Shown here piece after piece: positions 38,386 through 47,144 of a stretch of 64,000 bases of DNA (position 1 is the first letter of the stretch; each line of letters opens with the position of its first letter). The DNA lies in NCBI RefSeq assembly GCF_024508235.1, contig NZ_CP101943.1, positions 2,639,112-2,703,111 of the forward strand. The letters are read 5' to 3'. Below the pieces are notes generated by a model, which was not told the origin of the DNA, searched no databases, and saw nothing but the letters and a program-made list of their open reading frames with translations. The translations under genes were made by a program, and so were the position numbers. Source of the stretch: Halococcus qingdaonensis (GTDB taxonomy: Archaea > Halobacteriota > Halobacteria > Halobacteriales > Halococcaceae).

Positions 38386-39465
38386 TTACTGTGCGTCTTC
38401 GTTTTCTAGGAGTCGGCCGAACGCCTCCTGGATCACTTGTTTGGTCACCGCGCCGCGCGTCGTCCAGTGATTGGCGTAGTCGAGCATGTCGTCGTAGATG
38501 TCGGGTTTGCAGCCGGCGGCTTTCGGGTGGCCGCCGCCGTTGACCTGTCCAGCGACTTCGTGACAGCGCTCGAACCCCTCGGAGCCGCGGATCGAGGCGC
38601 TGCCGGAGGGTTTGACGACGACGGCGGCGTCGGCACCCTCTTCTCGGAGCGCCTCGGCGACCTCGTTCTGCGAGCAGCGGCCGTAGGTGACGCCGACGGT
38701 CCAGGGGCCGATCTCCTCGATCGTCGCCCGCTCGACCGCCCGCTCGATGAGTGCCTCCTTCTCGACGCGCTGCTCGGCGAGATACTCCTCGATCTCGACG
38801 GGGAGATCCGCGCCGTGCTCGCCGATGGTTTCGACGTACTCCTCGGGATCGGCCCAGTAGGCGAAATCCGCGAGATCGTCGCTGCGGGGGTCCTCGCGCA
38901 GCCAGAGATCGTGATCGCGCGTCACGGCCGCGAGCTCGGCCCACTGCGGGTCGAACTCGTGATCGAGCGCCGCGAGCGTGACGTCCGCCGAGCACTCCTC
39001 GTCGGAATCGCCGACGACGAGGCGCGCGCCGTGGCTGCGTACCTTTTCGGCGTCCTCGTCGTCCCACTGGTGGTGATCGAACCAGCTCACCGCGCTGGCG
39101 CGTTCGGTGAGGCGCTCGAACTGGCCGGCGATGTAGTGGAAGTCGTCGGGCACGAGATCGCAAACGAACACACGCGCGCCGGCGTCCAGGTGGTCGGCCA
39201 CCCGGTCGATGGCGTCGCTGAGGTCGTGCGGGCCGGCCGGGACGAGCGCCGTCGGGCCGAACGCCTCCCGAATCAGGGCGACGCAGGCCAGCCCGTCGGC
39301 GTCGGGATCGGCGATAACCACCCGCTCCGCGCTGGTGACGGTTTCGCGCGTCTCGCGCTCGGCCCGCTCCTCGTCGAACGAGTCGGGGTAGAAGAAACCC
39401 GTGCCCGGCAGCAGCGATTTCCGGGCCAGCGGGAGATGCTCGTCGTCGATGAGTCGGTCGTTCAT
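38386..39465 (-). CDS. DHH-family phosphoesterase
   Basis: A 359-residue DHH/DHHA1 protein, a manganese-dependent phosphodiesterase or nuclease family that includes RecJ and nanoRNases. Motifs in order are DPDADG at 53-58 (motif I), CDLVPD near 102, FDHH at 129-132 (motif III) and GGGHPKAAG near 308 in the DHHA1 substrate domain. There is no OB fold or extra domain, so it is closer to NrnA/archaeal single DHH proteins than to full RecJ. Substrate unknown; short RNAs or cyclic dinucleotide products are typical. It converges with nadE. Confidence 0.88.
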   Translation of the reverse strand: MNDRLIDDEHLPLARKSLLPGTGFFYPDSFDEERAERETRETVTSAERVVIADPDADGLACVALIREAFGPTALVPAGPHDLSDAIDRVADHLDAGARVFVCDLVPDDFHYIAGQFERLTERASAVSWFDHHQWDDEDAEKVRSHGARLVVGDSDEECSADVTLAALDHEFDPQWAELAAVTRDHDLWLREDPRSDDLADFAYWADPEEYVETIGEHGADLPVEIEEYLAEQRVEKEALIERAVERATIEEIGPWTVGVTYGRCSQNEVAEALREEGADAAVVVKPSGSASIRGSEGFERCHEVAGQVNGGGHPKAAGCKPDIYDDMLDYANHWTTRGAVTKQVIQEAFGRLLENEDAQ

Positions 39466-39503
39466 GCGCCTCCAACGCCACCGCGGCCGAAGTACTCCCC
39501 GCT

Positions 39504-39935
39504 TCAGTCCGCCGCTTCGTTGAGCTGGCGGACGGTGAGCACCGGGACCGAGAGGTTTCTGACGAGCGCTTCGGCGACGCTGCCGAGGACGAACCGGTAC
39601 TCGCCGTGTCGCCCACGCGTGCCCGTCGCCACGAGATCGGCGTCGTGATCGTCGGCGTAGCGCTGGATCTCCTCGGTCGGCTGGCCCTCGCGAACGGCGG
39701 TCGTCACGCTCGCATCGACTGCCTGTACGCTCTCGACGGCCGCCTCGCCGCTCTCCTCGAGCGACGACCGGAGGCGGTCGCGGACGTCCTCCGGCGCGGC
39801 GGCGACGTCGTCCTCCTCGACGACGTACAGTGCGTGGACGGCCGCATCGAAGCGATCGGCGAGGTCGAGCGCGGCCGTGACTGCCCGCCCGGCGCTCTCC
39901 GAGCCGTCGGTGGCGATGACCACGGTCTCGAACAT
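39504..39935 (-). CDS. Universal stress protein
   Basis: A 143-residue UspA-fold protein. MFETVVIATDGSESAGRAVT contains the conserved Asp of the nucleotide site, and VATGTRGRHGEYRFVLGSVA, then EALVRNLSVPVLTVR, carries the G-2x-G-9x-G-S/T ATP-binding pattern, so it probably binds ATP. The ATG at 39935 was chosen; the longer frame upstream is antisense to the next gene. It diverges from a second universal stress gene 81 bases away, and a third lies at 41180-41536. Confidence 0.9.
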   Translation of the reverse strand: MFETVVIATDGSESAGRAVTAALDLADRFDAAVHALYVVEEDDVAAAPEDVRDRLRSSLEESGEAAVESVQAVDASVTTAVREGQPTEEIQRYADDHDADLVATGTRGRHGEYRFVLGSVAEALVRNLSVPVLTVRQLNEAAD

Positions 39936-40016
39936 ACGTCCGCTACCGACCGCTGGGTGATAAAGGCCGCGCGCTGTTCTCGGTGGGTTTTTGACTTCCG
40001 GCCGCGACTGTCGACC

Positions 40017-40460
40017 ATGACGCTCGCGGTCGAGACCGTTCTCACGCCGGTCGATGGCAGCGACACGTCCATGCGCGCGATCGAATACGCCGTCGAGATC
40101 GCCGAACGCTACGACGCTGGCGTCCACGCGCTGTACGTCGTCGACGAGGAAACCACCCGCGAGGCCTCCTTCGGCGACGTCGACGATGCGGAGCTCGCCG
40201 CCGCCAACGAGGCGTTCATCGCCGACGCGCACGAGCTCGCGCCCGAAGGCGTCCCGCTCTCGCACTCGTCGGCCTACGGCTTCTCGGCGATGACGAAGAC
40301 CCGCCATCCGGGCAGCGTCGTGCTCGACGCCGCCGAGGACGTCGAGGTCGACTTCATCGTCATCCCGCGTCAGCCGGTCTCGGGCGATCCCGACGAGCCG
40401 CTCGGGCGCGCTGCCGAGTACGTCCTCCAGTACGCGACCCAGCCCGTGCTCTCGGTGTAG
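40017..40460 (+). CDS. Universal stress protein, divergent
   Basis: A 147-residue UspA-fold protein starting MTLAVETVLTPVDGSDTSMR. The N-terminal Asp (VDGSD) is kept, but the C-terminal ATP loop is changed to FIVIPRQPVSGDPDEPLGRA, without the G-2x-G-9x-G pattern. It probably does not bind ATP in the usual way. An inserted stretch (SAYGFSAMTKTRHPGS) is also unusual. It diverges from 39504-39935, so both share an 81-base promoter region. Confidence 0.85.
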   Translation: MTLAVETVLTPVDGSDTSMRAIEYAVEIAERYDAGVHALYVVDEETTREASFGDVDDAELAAANEAFIADAHELAPEGVPLSHSSAYGFSAMTKTRHPGSVVLDAAEDVEVDFIVIPRQPVSGDPDEPLGRAAEYVLQYATQPVLSV

Positions 40461-40466
40461 CTCCCA

Positions 40467-40601
40467 TCACGCCGGGCGACACTGCTCTACTTGCTCGTCG
40501 TCGGGATGCTCGACCCGGATGTGGCGCTTCAGGCGCTCCTTGTCGTCGGAGGTGATCTCGATGACCGTCTCGCAGTACGGACATCGCTGGTATGGTGACA
40601 T
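40467..40601 (-). CDS. Small C2H2 zinc-finger protein, 44 residues
   Basis: Starting at the ATG at 40601 the frame reads MSPYQRCPYCETVIEITSDD, then KERLKRHIRVEHPDDEQVEQ, CRPA. CPYC followed by H and H (HIRVEH) is a classical C2H2 finger of the kind common in small haloarchaeal regulators. It ends six bases after the stop of the converging universal stress gene. Composition and the perfect finger make it a credible real gene despite its size. Its DNA or protein target is unknown. Confidence 0.75.
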   Translation of the reverse strand: MSPYQRCPYCETVIEITSDDKERLKRHIRVEHPDDEQVEQCRPA

Positions 40602-40664
40602 GTCTCCCGTACGGTCTCGACCATCCTAACGCTGTGGGGTGCTATCGCATGCCGATTTCAGGGA

Positions 40665-41183
40665 TCAGAGCCGCAGCGCCATCTCCATCTCGAAGCTCTC
40701 GGTATCGGTGGTCTCGAAGCCGACCTTCCGGTAGAGCGCGACCGCGGGCGTGTTCCAGCGCTCGACGGTGAGCCAGACGTGTTCGGCACCCTCGGCTCTG
40801 GCGTGGCCGAGTAGTCCCGTGAGCAGCCGCGAGCCGATGCCGGCCTGCTGGTGGGTATCGAGAACGAAGATGGCGAGCTCGTGGGCGTTCTCGCCGTCGG
40901 GAACGAGCGTCGCGTGGCCGACGCATTCCTCGCCGTGGCTGGCGACGACGTTGTAGCTGCCGTCGAGGATGGTGTCGAGCCAGCCTTCGATCGCGCCACG
41001 CTCGGTCGGCGGGATCCCCTGTGCGCGGTCCGCGGGATCGAAAGAGACGTACATCTCGGTTAGCGCCGCGCGGTCGTCGTCGGCGTAGACCGTGATCTCG
41101 ATGTCGCGGTCGTGGCCGTCGGTGAACTCGATCGGTGGGCGATCGAACTCCCCGGCGCGATCGTCGGGATAGATGCGCGTCAT
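40665..41183 (-). CDS. GNAT-family acetyltransferase
   Basis: A 172-residue acetyl-CoA-dependent N-acetyltransferase. The fold is visible as ITVYADDDRAALTEMYVSFD, GEECVGHATLVPDGENAHEL, AIFVLDTHQQAGIGSRLLTG (motif A with Q-x-x-G-x-G/S) and WNTPAVALYRKVGFETTDTE (motif B). The acceptor is unknown. Its ATG overlaps the TGA of the upstream universal stress gene (ATGA), so the two are translationally coupled, as in bacteria where GNAT enzymes acetylate stress proteins. Confidence 0.88.
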   Translation of the reverse strand: MTRIYPDDRAGEFDRPPIEFTDGHDRDIEITVYADDDRAALTEMYVSFDPADRAQGIPPTERGAIEGWLDTILDGSYNVVASHGEECVGHATLVPDGENAHELAIFVLDTHQQAGIGSRLLTGLLGHARAEGAEHVWLTVERWNTPAVALYRKVGFETTDTESFEMEMALRL

Positions 41184-41536
41184 CGCGCGAGCGTCACCGA
41201 GACGTTGGCGTTCATGAGGACGAACTCGGTCGTCCGGCTGAACGAGAGCTTGCCGGTCGGCGTGCGCTCGCCGCCGCTGACGACGAGCCTGTCGAAGCGC
41301 TCGCCGTTCGCCAACTCGACCAGTTCGCCGTCGTCGGCGACGTGTTCGATCGCGGCCTCCAGACTCGCCTCGGACAGCGTCTCGTGCACGCGGTCGGCGA
41401 CCGTCGTCGCGTCGTCCAGCGCGCTCTCGACGAGTGCCACCGTGAGGTCGTCGCCCGTCTCGTGCGCCCGGCCGACCGCGCGCTCGAAGACGGCGAAGGC
41501 GTCGTCGCTTCCGTCGATGCTCACTACGACGTTCAT
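41180..41536 (-). CDS. Universal stress protein, short
   Basis: A 118-residue UspA-like protein, MNVVVSIDGSDDAFAVFERAV... with LVVSGGERTPTGKLSFSRTT and EFVLMNANVSVTLAR. The loop GGERTPTGKLSFSRT resembles the ATP-binding G-x2-G pattern in reduced form. At 118 residues it is shorter than usual because the middle helix-strand unit is missing. The gene is first of a two-gene operon with the GNAT enzyme (four-base overlap). Confidence 0.82.
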   Translation of the reverse strand: MNVVVSIDGSDDAFAVFERAVGRAHETGDDLTVALVESALDDATTVADRVHETLSEASLEAAIEHVADDGELVELANGERFDRLVVSGGERTPTGKLSFSRTTEFVLMNANVSVTLAR

Positions 41537-41623
41537 GCCCGCCGATGGAGTGGTCGGGGCAAAACCGTTGTGCCGACCGCGGGACACGACACGCTTTTTC
41601 CCGGCCGTTCGCAATCGACGCCG

Positions 41624-42271
41624 ATGACCGAGGATTCGCCATCGCCCGCGACGCCGGCCGACGCCGGCGACGAGGCCGAGATTCCCGAGGACGTGCGCCG
41701 GTACGAGCGGTTCACGAAGATGGACGGCGCGCGCTACGAGCGCGCCAACGACTTCCTGCGCGAGCGCACCTACATCACCGCCCGCGAGTGGGCGATCGCT
41801 CGCCTCTGTGCGGATTTCCGCACCGAGACCGGCGTCGAGATGACGAAGATCGGCGACCATCTGCCCGAACTCGTCCCCTTTATGACCGACACCTACACGC
41901 CGCAAGCGGTCAATCAGGCGCGTGCAGCCTTCGAGGAGAAGGTCCGCAAGGCGGGGGCGACCTTCCTCTACGGCGCGATGTGTGACTTCTTCACCGCCGA
42001 GGAGCTCGACGACGTGATGTACGAGGCGACCGAAGTGGCGAAGTTCCTGCTCGAAGTCGAGGGCGTCGATCTCGCGGTCGGCGAGGAGCTCGACAGCGAG
42101 GAACGCATCTCCAGTACGATGCGAGAGGTGCGCGCCCAGAGCGCGGCGCTGCGCCACGACGATCTCACCTGCCCGCACTGTGGCGAGGAGTTCGCCGCGA
42201 GCGACGCCGCTGACGACCACACGGCGAACGAGGCGGACGACGGGGATGACGAACAAGCTGACACCGAGTAG
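41624..42271 (+). CDS. Conserved haloarchaeal protein (DUF5806-like)
   Basis: A 215-residue protein. After a disordered acidic start ([20 protein letters not shown]) comes [40 protein letters not shown] and the helical [20 protein letters not shown]. Near the C-terminus a CPHCGEEF motif gives half a zinc ribbon, followed by an acidic tail. I recall it as DUF5806. The N-terminal half looks like a helical DNA-binding domain. The ATG at 41624 was chosen over a longer frame that is antisense to the stress-protein gene. Function unknown. Confidence 0.7.
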   Translation: MTEDSPSPATPADAGDEAEIPEDVRRYERFTKMDGARYERANDFLRERTYITAREWAIARLCADFRTETGVEMTKIGDHLPELVPFMTDTYTPQAVNQARAAFEEKVRKAGATFLYGAMCDFFTAEELDDVMYEATEVAKFLLEVEGVDLAVGEELDSEERISSTMREVRAQSAALRHDDLTCPHCGEEFAASDAADDHTANEADDGDDEQADTE

Positions 42272-42303
42272 AGATCGACAGTCGGCCGCGGAAGACGGGC
42301 CGC

Positions 42304-42750
42304 TCAGAACAGGTCGGGATCCTCGTAGCTGAACGCCACCACACGGTCGTCGGCCAGCGGGCGGATGTGGGTGTAGAGTTCGCCGTCGTCGAGGCGTCGT
42401 TTCAGCCGCTCGATGTCGTCGCGGTCGTAGTGGACCGGACAGCAGATCGCGCGCTCGCCGTCGGCGTCTTCGAGCACGATCAGCGCGAAGACGGTTCCCG
42501 ACTCCTCGGCGCGATAGACCTCGTAGGAGTCGAAGGTCGCCTCGCTGGCGAGCGTCTCCAGCTCTTCGAACTCGTCGCCGGGGACGAGCACGTCGAGGCC
42601 GTTGCCCTCGTCGAGGAGCGTGACGTCGCCGGGATGGAGTTCGAGCACCGACACGCCCGCCTCGCGGTAGCCCGCGGCGGTGGCCTCCATGTCCTCGACG
42701 ACCGCTTCCCAGTGGCCCGCCACGTGCTCGTTCGGCTCGTTCTCGGACAC
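42304..42750 (-). CDS. Conserved haloarchaeal protein
   Basis: A 148-residue acidic protein with a GTG start at 42750 ([20 protein letters not shown]). Notable blocks are [40 protein letters not shown] and the Cys pair [20 protein letters not shown]. Family not recognised with certainty (possibly DUF7529). It diverges from the ABC transporter operon at 42832, so the 81-base gap must hold both promoters. The open frame continues to 44667, but that part is antisense to the ATPase gene and is not real. Confidence 0.65.
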   Translation of the reverse strand: MSENEPNEHVAGHWEAVVEDMEATAAGYREAGVSVLELHPGDVTLLDEGNGLDVLVPGDEFEELETLASEATFDSYEVYRAEESGTVFALIVLEDADGERAICCPVHYDRDDIERLKRRLDDGELYTHIRPLADDRVVAFSYEDPDLF

Positions 42751-42801
42751 AGGCGTCGTGTGGGTGACGCGAGCAAAAGCCTTGCTTTCGGTTGCGGCAA
42801 A

Positions 42802-42813
42802 TCTATATACCAC
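42802..42813 (+). promoter_or_regulatory. TATA box of the peptide/nickel-type ABC operon
   Basis: TCTATATACCAC lies about 25 bases before the GTG at 42832, giving an essentially leaderless transcript for the fused ATPase gene. Confidence 0.7.
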
Positions 42814-42831
42814 GGTTGCAAACGCCACGGC

Positions 42832-45309
42832 GTGAGTGACCTTCTCTCGATATCCGGGCTGCGGACGCAGTTCGCCACCGAGCGTGGCACGGTCAAAGCC
42901 GTCGACGGGCTCGATCTGACGGTGGAGGCCGGCGAAACCGTGGGACTGGTCGGCGAGAGCGGCTCGGGCAAGTCGGTGACGGCGCTGTCGGCGATGGGAC
43001 TGGTCGACGATCCCGGTACTGTCGCCGATGGCACGGTCGAATTCCACGACGCGGATCTCGCGCGGTCGTTCGCCGACGACTATGGGGACGGGTTCGTCGA
43101 TCCCGCGGCGGGCACCGTCGATCTCACGCGTGCACCGGAGGACGCGATGCGGACGGTCCGTGGCGGCGAGATGAGCATGATCTTCCAGGATCCGATGACC
43201 TCGCTCAACCCTGCCGTTCCCGTCGGCGAACAGGTCGCCGAAAGCCTCCGTCTCCACCAGTACGGCGGCCAGAAACCGGATTCGTGGCGCAACGCCGTCC
43301 GCGAGATCCTCCCGAAAGCCGGCTCCGAGATGGACGAGGCAGTGCTCGCCGACACGATCGAGATGCTCGACGAGGTCGGCATCCCCGAACCCGCCACTCG
43401 CGTTGACGAGTATCCCCACGAGTTCTCCGGCGGGATGCGCCAGCGCGTCCTGATCGCCATCGCGCTCGCCTGTCGGCCCCAGCTCCTGATCGCCGACGAA
43501 CCGACGACGGCGCTCGACGTCACCATTCAGGCCCAGATCCTCGATCTCATCAACGATCTCCAGGACGAGTTCGGCATGTCCGTCCTCTTCATCACGCACG
43601 ATCTCGGCGTCGTGGCCGAGACCTGCGATCGCGTGGCCGTGATGTACGCCGGCGATATCGTCGAGGAGGGTCCCGTCGAGGAGATCTTCCACAACCCCTC
43701 GCATCCGTACACCTACACGCTGCTCGAATCGATCCCCCGGGAGGACGCCGACCGGCTGACCCCCATCGAGGGAAACGTCCCGGATCTCGTCGATCTCCCG
43801 TCGGGCTGTTCGTTCGCGCCGCGGTGTCCGTGGGCCCAGCCCGAATGCCGGGAAGGCGAGATCCCGTATCTCCAGCACGGTCCCGACGAGACGGACCACC
43901 GTGCGAAGTGTATTCTGGAGGAGTTCGATACCGACGAATACGGCACCGACGAAGGGGTACGGGCGACGAGCGACGCCACGCCGACGCGGGAGGGCTCCGC
44001 CGACCCACTGGTTTCGGTCGATGGGCTCGAAAAACACTTCTCGCAGGCCGACGACCTGCTCGACTCGTGGCTCGGTAGCGGCGGCCAGCCGGTACGGGCG
44101 GTCGACGGCGTCGACTTCGAGGTCTACGAGGGCGAAACCCTCGGGCTGGTCGGCGAATCCGGCTGTGGGAAATCGACGACCGGGCGGTCGATCCTCCGGC
44201 TGCTCGATCCCACCGACGGACGGGTCGTCTTCGCCGGCGAGGATCTGAGCGAGCTCGACTCGGACGGGCTGCGCGCGAAACGCCGCGAGATGCAGATGAT
44301 CTTCCAGGACCCGCTGTCGAGCCTCGATCCGCGGATGAACGTCGGTGCGACGATCGCCGAACCCCTCAAGATCCACGATCTGCCCGATACCGGGGACGGC
44401 TCGACCAGGCAGACGCGCCGCGAGCGCGTCGAGGAGCTGATGGAGGCCGTCGGTCTCGATGTCTCCCAGCTCGATCGCTACCCCCACGAGCTCTCCGGCG
44501 GCCAGCGCCAGCGTGTCGGCATCGCCCGTGCCTTGGCCGTCGATCCCGATTTCATCGTCTGTGACGAGCCCGTATCGGCGCTCGACGTCTCGGTACAGGC
44601 CCAGATCCTGAATCTCCTCGAAGATCTCCAGGAGGAGTTCGGGCTGACCTTCCTCTTCATCGCCCACGACCTATCGGTCGTCAGACATATCTGTGACCGC
44701 GTGGCCGTGATGTATCTCGGCGAGATCGTCGAGGTCGCGGGTACCCAGGAGCTGTTCGCCGAGCCGAAACATCCCTACACGCAGGCGCTGCTGTCGGCGA
44801 TCCCCGAACCCGATCCGACGAGCGACACCGACCGCGTGGTGCTCGAAGGCGACGTGCCGAGCCCGATCGATCCGCCCTCCGGTTGTCGATTCCACACGCG
44901 CTGTCCGGCGGTCATCCCGCCCGACGAGCTCGATATTCCTCAGGAAGCCTACCGCGAGGTGATGGACTACCGCCAGCGCGTCGAGAGCGCGTCGATCTCG
45001 GTGGCGGACGTGCGTGCCGACACCGGAGCCGAGCGGGCGGAGACGGTCGCGGCGGACGGTGGGACGGACGTGCCGACGCGGGCGTTCTGGAAGCAGTTCT
45101 TCGAGCACGGCGACGAACTCGACGAGCGATCGCGCTCGGTCATCGAGGACTCCTTCGAGCGGGTCGTCGCTGGCGACTGGGACGAAGCGGCTGACCGGCT
45201 TCGGGAGCGCTTCGAGAGTATCTGCGAACGCGACCGGCCGGTGCTCCAGGACGAGGCCCACCCCGCAGCGTGTCATCTCTACGAGCAGCCAACCGACCGC
45301 CCGCACTGA
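42832..45309 (+). CDS. Fused double ATP-binding protein of a peptide/nickel-type ABC importer (DppD-DppF)
   Basis: 825 residues containing two complete ABC ATPases in one chain. The first has Walker A GESGSGKS at 41-48, [12 protein letters not shown], signature FSGGMRQRV near 198 and [12 protein letters not shown]. The second has GESGCGKST near 440, [12 protein letters not shown], signature LSGGQRQRV near 554 and [11 protein letters not shown]. After the first ATPase, [20 protein letters not shown] is the oligopeptide-type C-terminal motif. After the second, the same motif is split: [15 protein letters not shown] and the matching [20 protein letters not shown] are separated by about 100 acidic helical residues. 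It energises the permeases at 47145-49186. It has its own TATA box and a GTG start. Confidence 0.93.
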   Translation: MSDLLSISGLRTQFATERGTVKAVDGLDLTVEAGETVGLVGESGSGKSVTALSAMGLVDDPGTVADGTVEFHDADLARSFADDYGDGFVDPAAGTVDLTRAPEDAMRTVRGGEMSMIFQDPMTSLNPAVPVGEQVAESLRLHQYGGQKPDSWRNAVREILPKAGSEMDEAVLADTIEMLDEVGIPEPATRVDEYPHEFSGGMRQRVLIAIALACRPQLLIADEPTTALDVTIQAQILDLINDLQDEFGMSVLFITHDLGVVAETCDRVAVMYAGDIVEEGPVEEIFHNPSHPYTYTLLESIPREDADRLTPIEGNVPDLVDLPSGCSFAPRCPWAQPECREGEIPYLQHGPDETDHRAKCILEEFDTDEYGTDEGVRATSDATPTREGSADPLVSVDGLEKHFSQADDLLDSWLGSGGQPVRAVDGVDFEVYEGETLGLVGESGCGKSTTGRSILRLLDPTDGRVVFAGEDLSELDSDGLRAKRREMQMIFQDPLSSLDPRMNVGATIAEPLKIHDLPDTGDGSTRQTRRERVEELMEAVGLDVSQLDRYPHELSGGQRQRVGIARALAVDPDFIVCDEPVSALDVSVQAQILNLLEDLQEEFGLTFLFIAHDLSVVRHICDRVAVMYLGEIVEVAGTQELFAEPKHPYTQALLSAIPEPDPTSDTDRVVLEGDVPSPIDPPSGCRFHTRCPAVIPPDELDIPQEAYREVMDYRQRVESASISVADVRADTGAERAETVAADGGTDVPTRAFWKQFFEHGDELDERSRSVIEDSFERVVAGDWDEAADRLRERFESICERDRPVLQDEAHPAACHLYEQPTDRPH

Positions 45310-45365
45310 CGTCTGACGCAAGTTTTTCCGGTACTCTTATTAATCCACTCTCGTCAGTAGCCACC

Positions 45366-47123
45366 ATGCCATTCGATAGCGACACGGACAGGCGATCGTT
45401 CCTCACGGCGGCCGGCGGTGCGGCGGCCGCGGCGATGGCCGGCTGTCTCGACAGCGGCGGTGGCGGCAACGGATCGGGCGGCAACGGCTCCGGTGGCAAC
45501 GGTAGCGGTGGGAACGGCTCTGGCGGTGGCGGTGGCGGTGGCGGCCAGAGCGGCGGCACGCTCACCTACGCTCGTGGTGACTACCCCTCCAACTACGACC
45601 CTCATCAGTCGACCAGCGGCGAGGTGGCGAAGATCACCGACCAGGTGTATAGCCACCTCATCGCGTTCGTCCCCGGCAGCGGCGGGAAGCTCACGGCCGG
45701 GCTGGCGAAGGACTACGAGCTGAACGGCACGACGGTGACGCTCAAACTCCGTCAGAGTGTGAAGTTCCACAACGGCGAAGAGTTCACCGCGGACGACTTC
45801 AAGGCGACCTACCGCCGGTTCGTCGACGACAGCTATCAGTACTACCTCGGCAAGGACGCGGTCTCGGGCGAGCCCTCCGGCTACGCGTCGGTCACGTACA
45901 GCGACTGGATCAAGTCGGTCACCGTGAACGGCGATTACGACCTCGAAATCGAGCTCAAACAGAAGTACGCGCCCATCCTGCGCAACCTCGGGATGTTCCC
46001 CTCGGCGGTGCTCTCGAAGAAACAGATCGAGGATCTCGGCAAGAAACAGAACCAGCTCGGCAAGAACCCCGTCGGCACCGGGCCGTTCACGTTCGAGGAG
46101 CTCGACGACGGCAACCAGCGCGTGCTGCTCGGCAAGAACGGCGACTACTGGAAGGACGGGCCGTATCTCGACCGCGTCATCTTCACGACCATCGGCCAGA
46201 ACTCCACGCGCGCACAGGCCGTGATCAACGGCGACGCCCAGATCATCGACGGCATCGGCGCGCAGGCCTCGAAACAGCTCCAGAACTCGGATAGCGCCTC
46301 GTTGTTCCAGAAAGACGGGATCAACATCGGCTACATGGCGATGAACATGGAGCGCTACGAGCCGTTCCGGAAGAAGAAGGTGCGCCAGGCGGTGAGCCAC
46401 GCGATCAACACGAAGGCCATCGTCGACGACATCTACGAGGGGTTCGCCTCTCAGGCCGATCAGCCGCTCCCGCCGAACGTCACCGGTTACAACGATTCGA
46501 TCGATCCGTATTCGAACGACAAGGAGAAGGCGAAGAAACTACTGGAGGAGGCGGGCGAATCGGAGCTCTCCTTCGAGCTGGCGACGTTCTCGAACCCGCG
46601 GGGCTACAACCCCTCACCCGTCCAGACCGCTCAGCAGGTCAAATCCGACCTCTCGGATATCGGTATCTCGGTGAAGATCAACCAGTTCTCCACCTTCTCG
46701 TCCTACCTCGAATACACGTACGCGGGCAAACACGACGCCTGCTTCCTGGGCTGGTACACCGACAACGCCGACCCGGACAACTTCGATTACGTGCTGCTCC
46801 ATCCGGGTGTCGACAAATCCGAGGTCCCCGAAGGCCAGGACTGGGTGAGCTTCGACACCGAGGGCTACAACACGAACAACGCCTCGGCGTGGGCCAACCG
46901 GAAGTTCATGGATCTCACCGAGAAGGGACAGAAGACCTACGGCGAGTCCAAGCGCAAATCGATCTATCAGGAGGCCAGCAAGGTCGCCCACGAGGAGGCC
47001 CCCTGGGTGTTCGTCGACTACGCCAAGACGCTGCGTGGCGTCAACGAGGCCGTCGATCAGTCGACGTTCACCGTCACCTCGATCAACAACCCGTATCTCG
47101 AATCGGTAAAGCTCAAACAGTAG
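45366..47123 (+). CDS. Tat-exported lipoprotein, substrate-binding protein of the ABC importer
   Basis: A 585-residue binding protein of the DppA/OppA/NikA family, anchored outside the membrane. The signal DRRSFLTAAGGAAAAAMAGC combines twin arginines (9-10) with a lipobox at Cys27. A glycine-rich linker follows (GGNGS repeats, then eight glycines). The fold shows KFHNGEEFTADDFKATYRRF, VGTGPFTFEELDDGNQRVLL, VRQAVSHAINTKAIVDDIYE and LLEEAGESELSFELATF, all usual for family 5 binding proteins. The ligand is probably a short peptide, but these proteins also take other ligands. TATA-like TCTTATTAATCC about 22-30 bases before the ATG gives it a second promoter inside the operon, as expected for a protein needed in excess. 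Confidence 0.92.
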   Translation: MPFDSDTDRRSFLTAAGGAAAAAMAGCLDSGGGGNGSGGNGSGGNGSGGNGSGGGGGGGGQSGGTLTYARGDYPSNYDPHQSTSGEVAKITDQVYSHLIAFVPGSGGKLTAGLAKDYELNGTTVTLKLRQSVKFHNGEEFTADDFKATYRRFVDDSYQYYLGKDAVSGEPSGYASVTYSDWIKSVTVNGDYDLEIELKQKYAPILRNLGMFPSAVLSKKQIEDLGKKQNQLGKNPVGTGPFTFEELDDGNQRVLLGKNGDYWKDGPYLDRVIFTTIGQNSTRAQAVINGDAQIIDGIGAQASKQLQNSDSASLFQKDGINIGYMAMNMERYEPFRKKKVRQAVSHAINTKAIVDDIYEGFASQADQPLPPNVTGYNDSIDPYSNDKEKAKKLLEEAGESELSFELATFSNPRGYNPSPVQTAQQVKSDLSDIGISVKINQFSTFSSYLEYTYAGKHDACFLGWYTDNADPDNFDYVLLHPGVDKSEVPEGQDWVSFDTEGYNTNNASAWANRKFMDLTEKGQKTYGESKRKSIYQEASKVAHEEAPWVFVDYAKTLRGVNEAVDQSTFTVTSINNPYLESVKLKQ

Positions 47124-47144
47124 TCACCCACAGGAACGATCTAT

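Noticed and set aside
37496-39616. A 706-residue minus-strand frame over nadE and the DHH gene
   Set aside because: Both strands are accounted for by well-supported genes. The frame is Arg-rich and looks like a shadow.
42304-44667. A 787-residue minus-strand frame across the ABC ATPase gene
   Set aside because: Apart from the last 148 residues it is antisense to a clear double ATPase. Long antisense frames are common in GC-rich DNA.
45460-45545. A GGC/AAC-rich tandem repeat
   Set aside because: It encodes the glycine-rich linker after the lipobox of the binding protein.
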